Shown: piece after piece, positions 1-12,800 of the stretch
How the letters are laid out: every line of letters begins with the position of its first letter
How positions within the stretch are numbered: the first letter of the stretch is position 1
Source: Fallopia convolvulus
Lineage: Eukaryota; Streptophyta; Magnoliopsida; Caryophyllales; Polygonaceae
Assembly (NCBI GenBank): GCA_964016875.1
Contig: OZ024719.1
Coordinates: forward strand, 69,573,224 to 69,637,223
Length of the DNA stretch: 64,000 bases
Direction of reading: 5' to 3'
Program-made: the position numbers and the translations under genes
Notes under the pieces: generated by a model
Seen by the model: only the letters and a program-made list of their open reading frames with translations
The model's database searches: none
What the model was told of the DNA's origin: nothing

Positions 1-809
1 GTATTGTGGAGATTTACTGCCAATCCTGATCCTTGATCTGATGTGTCAACTTCTTACAGTAGTGTAGCTTGCAGGCATGTCTTGTTTGCATTATAAGCGT
101 ATTATTTGTCTACTTGATTTCCAGGGTAGTATCCAACTAAGTAAGTAATAAATTCCCATTCCCTTCCATTTAAGAAAATTTTGAATTTTGAGATGAAGGA
201 AACGGATTCTTTTGATTTTTTTTTTTTTTTTCTTAACATAAAGATTGAACTATTAGAGCTAGCATATGTTACCATTTTTCTCATTATTATTTATTCATGA
301 TTTTATCAAGACAAATCACATCTTTTCCTTATTGGATTCTGAAAGTATCACTTAACTACAACAATGTATGTGGTTTGATGTTTTGGTTAGCAAGATCTTA
401 ATGTTAAACGCAATATTGCTTGCTTTTAGGTCCAATGTCATACAATGTATATGCAATTTCACCTAGACACCCAGAAATATGAGGGTGCACAAAGAGAAAG
501 AATCCTAAGGCATACAGCAAATGGTTATCTTTTCCATATACTCACGTACTCAGCATAGGTTGTTTGTTTCTAAAGATTTGTGGACTGAGTTGATATTTAA
601 TTTAATTTTTCTTATCCTTTCATGCATTTTTGGCCTTTTAAATTTGAAATTATTATATTTTCACTGTACATATTCTTGACTTTTGCGGTTCGATACGATG
701 TAAACATTATTGACATGATTTTTCAAAAATTGTAATGAGTGTTTTACTAGCTATTGTTATTTACATGATGTCATCACCACAGGGTTGTATGTGTATAAAT
801 AAAACACAG
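1..809. other. Upstream ATM intron sequence, no recognised exon
   Basis: T-rich, low-complexity sequence with no confident coding segment. An open stretch at about 430-545 follows a ttttag acceptor but does not resemble ATM and has no good in-frame donor. The likely explanation is that the window begins inside an ATM intron. Confidence 0.5.
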
Positions 810-3800
810 TTTGCTGAAAAGCGAGCTAAGAGGGAAAATGTAGCAGTGCACTTGAGGGACAAGCTTATGAGTGGAAAGTGGTTGTGGTAAGCTTAATCTC
901 ACATTATGGTTTCAGTTCGTTATTTCTTGTTTCGCACACATGTTTTTGAGTGGTGTGGGTAATACATTAACAATTAAGCATATAGGATATCTGGCATTAC
1001 CTTTAAACATGTTACATGTAAGCTATTATGCTATTATTTAAGTAGTTAGAATTTGCTTGATTCTATGGTCTATTCACTAAAATGAGCATGTTGTTTTGAA
1101 GAAATCATAACTAACTAGTAGCTGTAACTAAAAACTTAATATTGTTTTTGTCAAATTAACATTTTCCATAATATAACTTTCGAAATGGTTTTGGTAAATT
1201 ATATATGTCTGTAGGTTATTTTGATAAAGTTTGTCAGCAGTAATATGAAAGGGGAAAAAGGATTCCCCCATCTCCTTGCTTGGAATGTAAAAATAAAATT
1301 AAAATCAACGTGTGCTCTTTTCATGCTAAAAGAGAGTGTGATGAATCTTTGAGATAAAATAAGTTTAGAACTGTTCTTTATGAATCGATTGATGAAAAAT
1401 GTTTAAAAAAAAGTCAGGTTTCGGTTACATTTTTGGAATTGTGGGGTGGGGTGATTTTGGTTACATTGTTCGATTCTATGTTCTATTCACTAAAACAAGC
1501 ATACTGTTTTGAAGAAATCAAAACTAAATCAACATCATCGCCCAGTATAGTCCCGCTCAAGCGGGATCCGGGGGGGGGGGAGGGGTCAAGATGGGGCACC
1601 CATAACTTGAACATGTCAGAAGGATGCACCCGATAGACCTAAGGAAAACTGAAATTCAGCTATGTGACAATAATAACTGGATTTACTTAGAATGCACCAA
1701 AATTGATATAGGGACTAAATCCATCTCAAAGGCACTGTATAAAAGCCAATGAACATGAGGATGCTCCCCAAGGAATCAAAACTACCTAGTAGTTGTAATT
1801 AAATAAAGGATCCCCCTCTCTTTGCTGGGGAGAAAAAACAAATAAGTCATTGTGCACCCTTTGCATTCTAAATGAGCGTTTGATGAATCTGTAAGATAAA
1901 TTAAGTTTAAATCTGTTTTTTTATGAATCGATTGGTGATGATTGTTTGAAAAAAAGAAAATGAAAGACAGGTTTTGGTTACATTTTTGGAATTGTGGGGT
2001 GGGGTGGGGTGGTGAGTGGGATGTTTGACAAATGCCTTCAGAGGCAATCTTTGTCCTTCATATTCTTGCGATAATAAATCATTTATTAGCCTTGTGCAAT
2101 TCAGATGTTCTTTAGTTTACTCAAATCTTGTTAACCTTATTCTTTTTGGCTCACCTTAAACCTTTTCTACTTTTGTTTGTTTATCCTTGCATGTGTGTGT
2201 TGTGTACGTCAGTACGTGTGTGGCGTTGTATGTTAGTGTAAATTGTATCTGATCATGCCTTATTTTTGAATTCAGGCTACATTTTCAGTCACATAATTGG
2301 ATTATAGCTGTTACAAGGATTCTGCCATGTCATTTATGTGTTTGTTGCTTTATTGATTTATGTAACCTACTGTTATTAATTCCAATATGATTTTCATTAA
2401 AAATATGTGCTCTTGTGACAGGCATGCTGCCTTCTGTTATCTAATACAAAACTACCATTCTCATCTTGGGAGGAATCTTGTTACCTATTGGTTTGATGGT
2501 ATTTGTGCTAGTTTTGAAAGGTAAGTTTATGCTGGCATGTTTTGGAGTAACCATTATACATTTATCTAGTTCGTCTCTTTAGTTTGTTTTCTTCAATGAG
2601 TTGTTGCACCTAAAGATATGTTGTTTGATTTGAAAGGTACCCCAGTCTGCTGCCTCTTCCTTTTGATATCACCAGCAATCTGTTTAGATGAATTTCAATT
2701 TGTTCATATCTGGATAATCTATTCATTCTTCATATCTGGATAATCTATTCATTCTGTACAGAAGTATGCATGTGTATTCTTTGACATGTTAAGACTTCAG
2801 GTACTGAAGTTTATTGCTGGCATATAAATGCCATGCAATCTCTCTCTTCTGAGAGAGTAATATTTATATATTGAGGAATTCAGTTTTTCAAATTGACTTT
2901 GCTTGGCCGAATTGCTTTACCTATTCTCATTGACTGGAAAGTGTGGGCATCTCTTAGATTATGTCTGGGAAAATTTCAGTGCAGAGGGCTTGTTTCCAGT
3001 TTTAGAGGCAGAATATTTTTTTTTATAATTAAACTCAACTTTTAGGCAATCCTCTTCTGCTATTATCTTTTTTCCTTGTTTTGGGGTGGTCTCCTTTGAT
3101 TTAAGGAGATTATTTACATTCACCTTTTCTTTTATTTAACTATTCTATCCAGCATGTGCAAGTTTTGTTTCTTGTTATGGGGAGGTTTCCTTCTCTGAAT
3201 GAAAGAAATTATTTACTTTCACCTTTTATTTTATCTGACTAATCTATTCAGCATGTGCGAGTTTCCTTTCTTTAGCCTGTTGTGCTGTTACTGTTCAATG
3301 GTTGCCTTAAGATTCTGATGATAAAAAGATTTTTTTAGCAAAAGCAAAGTTTTAGTCATAGCATAGTTATCTATCCCCAAAAGAAACTGCTCTAGTTGAC
3401 TATAAATATATTTGTGAAGCATTTTTGTGTTTACTGATGATTTTGCTGCTTGATGAGCAATGGGTGTCAGTTCCACTTCTGGTGCATGTGTGACATCGGG
3501 TGATTGTTGAATGCTCACCACTCATAAGTATTCATATACATTTATGCAATAATATAGAAATAACAAAAGAGTGCAATACATCTGCAGGAACATATTCATG
3601 AGTATGATTCCATTATCACTTATATTGTGTTATGTTCTGTTGTTTATGGTGTGTTTGATGCTTGCTGTGGCTGGTGATGTTCGAGCTGTAGTTCATATTA
3701 TTGAATTGCCTAATAATTTATTGCACATGGTAAATTCTTTGTTAGATTGTGTGACTATGTTTGTGCTGTAGAGTCTTGACATACTCATCTTGACATTGCT

Positions 3801-6800
3801 AAGCTATGTACTGATATGGGTTTTGCTTAACCTCATGAACTGTTGGAATATTTTTTTTTATTCCTCTGATAAGCAGTTTCTTTGTTTATCATAAAATTAA
3901 TGATTTGGATTCTGGGAGTGGGAGTCATCGAGTTGATGAAACAATGGAACTGATCTTTTTGTACGAGCTAGAAAAGCGCAAAGATATAAGGCTGATATAA
4001 CTACATGTGACATAAGGTTGATCAGCTATCAGTACAAACGGATCTGAAACATATATTTAATTATTGCACATGAATACATGAACTCAATTGGGTCTCTGAT
4101 TTCGTGGTTGGATGCATGCATCACATTGCCTGCTGGTATGTAAAAGACTAAAAGGATTGTTTATTTATCCATTTGTAATCCTTTTTTTTTATATTGTTTT
4201 GGCAGAATCCTGAATGATGCAAATACAGGACATTCTTATGACAGCTTATATTGGACACTGCGGTATGCTGCTGAACAAGTACATTATTTTCACTCTGAAA
4301 TTGATCCAAATAAGAAACAAGTGCTTTCTTCTTACAATCCCTATATCTGAGTAGATGTGTGGGAGAAAAGGATAAATGATTTTGGCTCATGGATTTTAAC
4401 TTTGTTGGCTCAGTGTTACTCACTAATGGCATTTTTCTGTCTCTGTTTGCCTCTGTGATCTTACATTTGTTGTTTGTTGTTCTCCTTTATACAAAAAACT
4501 CTACGCAAAAGGAGCCTACATCGACTTTTCAGGGTTCTGGTTGCTCAGATGGACAGAGAGAACAGTTTGATGAAGTCGTCTTCTGCCTCAAACAAGGTGA
4601 TGCTGAACACATGTCTGGTGTAATTGTTTATATTTCATGTTCTTGCAACTTTGTTTTTTTTATACCTTTCATTTTTTGAAGAATATAAATTTCTTTTGGG
4701 GTAACTTTACATTTCATTGCAATTAGCTTTTAACTAATTGTGGGTATTATGCCACGTGTTCTATATAAGTTTATTTAAGACAAATGCAATTTCCCATTGC
4801 AGATGAACAATGGTTGGCAGACGGTTTGGAGGTGTCTAATGCATGATCTACCCATGTTCAGCAATATTACTTCAGTTGTAAGTCCTCAGTTCCACAGTGG
4901 ATTGGTATATGAGTTCCTTTCTCTTTGTTGGAATCGCAACATGTTAAACTCAAACAAAAGGATTAATGCTCATTACTTTCTTTTAACATGTATATACAAT
5001 GTCTTATTGAATTGAATGCATCTGGTGAAGTATTTTGCTCACTAGTTTCTTCCTGCTTCCAGGACACCTTCCTCCAGAATACTCATAACACATAGGTCAT
5101 TATGGAAATCATGTGTAGCTGAATTATGGAAATCATGTGTAGCTCAATATTGGTGCATTCTAACTAAATTCAGCTATTATTGTCACATAGCTGAATTTCA
5201 GTTTTTCTTGGGTCTTTCGGGCGTATCCCCTTTCCCTTGGGCAGGGGTACCCCCATCTTGACCCCCCAGATTCCGTTGTAGCGGAGCCTCACTGGGTCAA
5301 TGATGAATGAATTTGTAGAATTTTGTTTTTTAGCTGCTAATCTGGTACTGATTATTATATGAATGTCTGTATTCAGGCAGATGCTTCTTTCATGCTGCTT
5401 GGAGATCTGGTTTCAAATGTGAGCATACTGATCTTCACCATGAAATCATCTCAAACTTCTGTACCATGGCTTGAGTGTTCAATGGCACTAAAAAGTGCCG
5501 TGACTAAATTTTTCTCTCTATGTTCATGTTGAAGTTTATATATGTAAATTATAAATAGATATGAAGTAGTCATTATGAGGTCTTTTAAGAGTTGTCTTGG
5601 TGTTCTCATCCAGGATATGGTGAATATGGTGATAGTACCTACTGATATATGGGACCTCAAATGCTTTAAAAGTGTGGCTTCAATGTAAGTGCATATTCTG
5701 CTTTTTTTAAATTCTTGTTGATACAATTGTAACTTTTTCCCTTAGTTTTTCTCTTGCTTAGATGAAAAAGTTATTTCTTTTGCTTTGATTAAAATAATGA
5801 GAAAAGGTGTTGTCTTTAAAAGTGTGGCTTCAATGTAAGTGCATATTCTGCTTTTTTTAAATTCTTGTTGATACAATTGTAACTTTTTCCCTTAGTTTTT
5901 CTCTTGCTTAGATGAAAAAGTTATTTTTTGCTTTGATTAAAATAATGAGAAAAGGTGTTGTCTTGATAAAAGGACATTGAAAAATTGAGGCAAGTGTCGT
6001 CTATTTATTTATTGTAGAGGGTTTGACAATTTCTTTTGAAGAAAATACCACTTGACATCATTGAGTTGTATGATTGTGACATTTCTTATGTTTCAACCAA
6101 AGATCTATTCCTGTATGGGGTAGATGGAGCCCAAAAATAGCTTTAGAGTGCCCAATAATGTTTCTAATCCAATTACAATCTTTGCATGGGTCATAGTGGT
6201 ATGAAAATGAGTTCTCATAACAATTGTTTTGCTGTGCCAGCTGTATCGTTAAAGATTCAGCTGCCTTTGGCCTTTTCAGACTCAGGATAAAGTAGTCACT
6301 GAAAACAAACAACGGAGAGTGCCTAATGTTTTGTTCCTTTTTGTCAATATTCTGACTTGAGATATATTAACTGTCTAGGTCTGTATTGTACTTCTTGTCC
6401 TGCTATTTTTCAAGAAAAGGTGCTCAAGTAAGTTTGTCACTTTGTCAGATGTTTTTTTCCTTTTGTCTGTGCAAAGTTTTACATTTACTAGTGTGTGTGT
6501 ACTTCATCTGTCTGTAGGGTGATCTTCGAGATAATTTAATACTCAGGAAAAATATTTTAAGAGGAGTTTCGGATCTCTTTACTCTGAAGGTCAGTTCATT
6601 GTATATTCTTACTTACAGAAGTATGTATTCAATTATATGTTCTTAAAAATTTAGATTGAATCTTCTGTTTTTCCATTGAATGCTGATTTCAACTTGAGCT
6701 GCAGGAGTTGTTCATTTTGGATGAACACATGGTTGTGTTGATTCCAGCTGCTGTTTATGCTCTTTCTTCTGGCAATTTCATAATTCCATATCACTATGAA

Positions 6801-9800
6801 GGGAGTACTGTTTCCAATGCTCATATGGATGTTTATGGATCGTCTGAGGACCTCACTAAGGTATATATAATAAACCTATTTTTTCTCTGGCTACTGAAAG
6901 GCTTGGGATTGATTTGTTGCTGCTATGCATATAGGTGAATGACCGAAATCATGAAGGCCTGGATCACCATTTTGAGTACTATGTGAATTCCCTTGCAGAA
7001 ATTAATATTCGTTTTAGAGATAAGGTGTGCTCTCTCTTTCTCCCCCCCCCCCCACCCCACCCCCCCCCACCCACCCACCCACTCTCTTGTTGAGCTGTTT
7101 TCTCTTGTTTTTCTATCATTGTAGGTGCATTCTTCACAAAACTACCGGGGTGTCCGTCTTCCAAAGCAGTTACAAGATCCATTGCTGCATGAGATGGAGA
7201 ATTATATCATTAGTACTTTAGTGGAAAAGAAGCCGAAGAAGAATTCTCTGTCGGATATATTTCTTCGGTGTGCTCTCGTATCTAATCTTATCTATGGTTC
7301 ATTCACAACAAGGTGCATTTTTCCTCCCTCATATTTGTTTTCTACTTCTTCTACCTTGTTCACTTGAGCTATAGAAATAAAATATGAAGTAATGGAAATG
7401 ACTTGCCAAAGGACTCTTCAAGATAGATATTCTTTGGTCATTTTCTTATTTCTTGTGAGCTTTTGAAGTTTACATCCAATATAGTAGGACTGTAGGAAGA
7501 CTTTTAGACTTCTAATTAGAGCAAACTTCAAACATTTGATAATACATGCTTATAGATGCTGCATTAATTCATGGGTAAAATATCAATCTCGCGCAATTAC
7601 TATCCCTGCAAATTCTGCTGCTGTGCTTTTCAGTGGTATTGCTCCTCTCTTTTTTCTTCTTTTTGTTTTCCTGCCTCATTAGCCTGCTATTACTTATTCC
7701 TTTAATTCGCATCCGTTTGGAGTCTGTTATTTATATAGGAAGAAATAAAAAAAGTGAAAAATGATGGATAGGGTTCGTTAATCTGTTTATGCCGAGGTAT
7801 AGTTTTCTAAAATTAGGTTTGAGACTGGCTTCCCACTTGGTTGCCATGTTTTGGCCTTCTTCTTCCAATTTCTAATTTGCACGCATTCTTTATTTCAGGA
7901 CAAAAGATGAAATTTCCTTGTTCCGTTCCAAAATGTTCCAGTACTTGCTGGATCTGGTGGAGTCTGCAGTTTCTATCATTCAAGAGATATCCGTGGAAGC
8001 TGGGAAACAGGGTGTTCTGCATGCAAACTGTATTTTTGAAGGAACTTGTCCTGTCACAGTCTCCTTTAAGAGCTTCCTGCATTGCTCTCTGTTTATCAGA
8101 AATAATGAAGAAAGCATTGCTGATTCTGTACTCTATAAATCAATCATAAAGCGTATTGAGAAACTATTAAAGGCTCTGTTTGACCTGTATGTTGAATATT
8201 CTCAATGTGGAAAAAGCTTGGAGCATGAGCTTGCATCAGAAGAGGCTTCTGTCTCTGGCTCTCCAGTTGAAGGTGCTTCTTCAGTACAAAGTAGTAAAAA
8301 CAGGATAATAGACATGGAACTTGATGTGAACGATGAGTCCAGTAATCCAACAGTCAATGATAAAAGTGCTACTGGTGTTTCTTCTTCCTACCTCAGGTGG
8401 AAGATGGACATCATATCACTTATTTCATGTTTTTACCCTGTTTTACCAGTTGCTACATGGGATACCTTGTTTAATATTCTAAGCAAAGAACCTAATCACA
8501 AGTTATATCAGGTTAAGGTATAACAATGTTACTCTGATTTTATTGTTTTGGAAGCCGGAAAGTAGTATTTTTCGCAACTCATCTTTGATTTTATTCATTG
8601 ATAGGTGTCTCAATACATTCTTCTAAGTCTTTGTCAAAATCCTCACTGGTCTTCTTCAGTCAAACTGTCAAACTTGGTACTGTCTTCTGTAAAATAATAT
8701 TTAGTAGCATTATACCATAAAGTTTTACTTATTGGCATATTCTGCTATTTGGATATCTTCTGTTGCCATAGGTTACCTTGATGAATGGAATAGTTGAGCT
8801 GAAAATAAGTCTGAAGCTTCACTGCTTTGATGTGCTAGCTGCAATCTGCTGTTTACTAAGGAGTCTGTTACTACTGCATAGTGCAGAGACAGATGAATGT
8901 GAAGGTTTAGCCTCGGTGGAAAGGCATTCTGAAAAGGTATTTTTAAACTTTGCTTAATCTATCTAATAAGCATAGATGACTATCTGACTTGTTTGAAAAA
9001 AGAAGATGCTCTTTTTTTACTCGTTCTTAATTCTATTTTAAAGATCCTTCAAAGTTTCATCAATTAATTATTGTCACCAGTGACAAAATTATGGTACCTA
9101 GCAAGGCGCAATCATAGATCATAAATTTGTGATTGGTTGCTCTGGTTTAGAAATGTTCGGTGAAACTGACACCTGTTTAACAATTTTGGTCTTTTTTCTG
9201 ACTTTTAAATCAGCTTTTATTTGAATTCTCATACTATAATAAATGGTTCGGGGCTCATCCTCACGCTCATTGGCTTTTATACAGTGCCTTTGAGATGGAT
9301 TTAGTCCCTATATCAATTTGGTGCATTCTAACTAAATTCAGTTATGATTGTCACATAGCTGAATTTCAGTTTTTCTTGGGTCTTTTCGGGCGTACCCCCT
9401 TCCCTTGGGCAGGGGTACCCCCATCTTGACCCCCTAGATTCCGCTGTAGTGGAGCTAAACTGGGTCAATGATGATGATACTATCATAAATGGTGTTTTCA
9501 TGCTGCATCTCGGGCCTGCATGTGACAATGTACACCTTGCATGAACATGAGAATCGATACCCGCCTGCCTGTACATACCCTTGTTTGCTTGAATCTATGA
9601 TGTGCTTGTTATGTCACTGTGTTTGAAAAGTGACCTACATTTTGTATTTATGAATTTGAGATCAATATTTGATTACAGAGCTTGGAACAACTTGGCGATT
9701 TGGTCATAAAAGTTGCTGATTCGAATACACTTGATTGGCGTGGACGTGTAAAGATGATAGACTCTGTTTGTATCTTCATTAGTCTTAATCCACTCATTGG

Positions 9801-12800
9801 CCAGGTGATTGTAGATGTCTTTTCTTGATGCTTTAAATTATATGTTTGGACATGTCTCTCCATGTATTATTGTTGCTTCTAATTGATTTATGGGGCTTTG
9901 TGGGGCTGTGAACTAAAAAAAATTCATTTCTAGAATTGGAAACAACGTACTTTAGCTCTTATAAATTATAATGTTCTTCAACTGAGAGGATGTTGACTTT
10001 AGATATTCTCCTAATTTTTATTTTCATTGTAGTGAATATATTCGATCCATTTTCAAAAGAAAAGAAGGACAATGTTCACTTCTAAATTTGTGCTAAATTA
10101 CTTCCTTACTTTGTGCTAATTAATTTGTTGCTGCTGTCTTTTGCATGCAGATAATGATTGAAAAACTGCTTACCTTACTCCATGATACTGATTACCGGGT
10201 GAGACTCTTTTTAGCTAGAAAAATCAGTATACTTTTTCAAACCTGGGATGGTCATGATGAGCTCTTTCGAGATATTTGGTAAGTTTTCCTGAACAAGTTT
10301 CTGTGTTTGCCTTTTCATTCATCTGTGATGAACTTATTGTGTATTTCCTGGCTTTAGAATGGGTGCAAACCATAGTGCAGACAACTGAAGATAATTAGCG
10401 TTGCTTGTCACAAGGGAGATTGTAGAAAGATGCAAATTTCTTGAACATATCTAGTATTTATGATTACAATTGTCCCTATCTGAAATCGGCATCTTCCATC
10501 CTTGAATTTGATATTCATCCCTTTTGCTACCTACTATGGCAGGGAGTAGCGCAGCCTGCTGACTGTCTCTCATCTGTAATAAATTATCACTCACCCTCCT
10601 TTTCAAGGCCTTTGGGTTGCGCCCTTAAAGTAAAAGAGCTCAATTATATACTGAAACTAGAAGGCATTAAGTAGCGGAATGATAAAGACAATGATTTAGA
10701 GAATGTTCAGAAAAAAAAGTACTTAATATACTCCCTCCGATCGAAATTATGTGACGTTTTAACCATTTACACGTAAATTAAGAAACTCATAAATGAATGC
10801 AAACTTCTCTTTAACCCATAAAACATGCAACAGTTAATTAGAATTGAAAAGGTTATCGATGGAGTTAACTAAAATATGCAGGAGTTGATTGGCTAAAACA
10901 TGCAGCATTTGATTAATGAAATTTATTTTGCAGAATGGAATAGGTTATCGAGGAGAATACAGAAAAATAAATAAAAGGAAAATATGGGCATTTAATTATA
11001 AAAAGTAGAATTTGTATTCAGCGACACTTAATGATGATCAAGGAAAATAGCTCAAAACGTCACATAATTTCGATCAGAGGGAGTATAATATTATTTGTGG
11101 TAATCCTGGTGTTGATCTGAATAAGTATTTGCATGAGGTGGAAAATGTGAATGTGGGTGTTGTCCCTGCCATTATAGTATTATGTGTGCTTTCTTTTTTA
11201 TGTACATCTGGAACACAATATATTTTGTATTGGTGAGAGTCAAAATGACCTGTAATTATGTCCTGTCCATGAAAAAGTAGACTGGAAAAGTTGATGGAAG
11301 AATTTTAACATTTAGGTTAAGAAATGGTACAAAGTAACACCATTCTAGTAGATAGTGAACTGTTTGCTGAAGGATATTTATTGTTGGAGCATGATCTTGA
11401 TGATGTTACTATTGAAGGATACTGAAGTCACATCTTCTCATTCTATTGGATTTTCTTCAATGATGTATTTAACGGTTTAACCTATGTTTTTAACCCTTTT
11501 ACTTAATCAATGCTGTTCTAGCTCCAACTTTGGTATAAAGTTGGTGGTTCCTTCCCGAGATAGAGTTGTTACAGCTGCAGAGGCTCTAGTTGCTGGTCCT
11601 CGCTCTTCTCCAAATGTAGAAACAACTATTATTACTCTTATGCATCTTGCATTTTACAGCGATAAAATAGAGTTTGAGGTACTTTATTGGTTTACTCTAT
11701 TAACATATGTATTTCTATTCCTAGGTGTTATATAATTTTGTGAGTACTAATTATCTGCAGGCAGTGTTCATGATGTGTGCCATCTCTGCAATTGATCCTT
11801 GTCAGAGGTGAGGCATTTTGCTTTAATTCACTTCCTAGTCTCAATTACTCTTTCTCTCTTCATCATTAATTTTCCTTTTTGTTCAGGGAATTGGTCAGGG
11901 CTACATTAGACAACCTCTCAAAGCACCTAGAATATGCTTGTAGGTCAAAGGTAATGAATCAAGCCTACCCTTGGCTTTTTTTACAATTTTGAATGATGAT
12001 TTCCTGCTTTATATGCCTGATTTATGAGCTTCTATTTTAATGCCATAAAATTTGTGCTACCTGGTAGATTATTTCATCAATTATAATATTCATAATATAG
12101 TTATATTCCTTCTGCAGTATATTTCTGAACTTATGGGATGCATCCTATTTGGCTGGGTTGCTTGCGGTGTAAGCTTGCCTGCACTTGTTGAGGTAATACA
12201 TTCTTATAATCTACTCTGTTGCTTTTGTCTGAGATTTATGCTTTGATGCAGCTTAATGATTTTTGTTTTGGCAAAATTGCTGCGACTATGGGTGGACATT
12301 GAAATGATTTTAAAGTATCTCCCCATGTTTGTCAATAATTACAAAAAAAACAACAGATATATATGCCCACACGTGGCCCACTTTTGTGCTTCTAGACTTA
12401 AGTGCTTTGGGCTTGAATTATTGAATACTCTCTAATGTAGTGTAACAAACTACCAAAAGCCAAGATGAAGACTTATGCTCAGTTACGGTTGAGAAAGCCT
12501 ACACATCCTTATTCTATATATATTTTTCATTCATTTCACCTTTTCCACTTTGATTTTTCTTCAATTTTCGGTAAGCTTTAGGCTGTAAAAATATGGTGTT
12601 TTTCTTAAAACTGGAAGCCTACTTTGTGGTTTCTGTCAGAGTGTCAGACATTGCACTTTGAACAACAAAGTAGGCATCCGATGGTGTAGTTTATTGGGAC
12701 AATATGGAAGTTTATGAACAGGGAAAAGACAATATGTAAACCAGTTTCTTATTTATCATAAAGAAAAAGGCAAGATGTCAGTCTAATCACTATGTGTATA

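Noticed and set aside
430..545. Open stretch after a ttttag acceptor as a further ATM exon
   Set aside because: Its translation does not resemble ATM and it ends in TAG without a usable in-frame donor.
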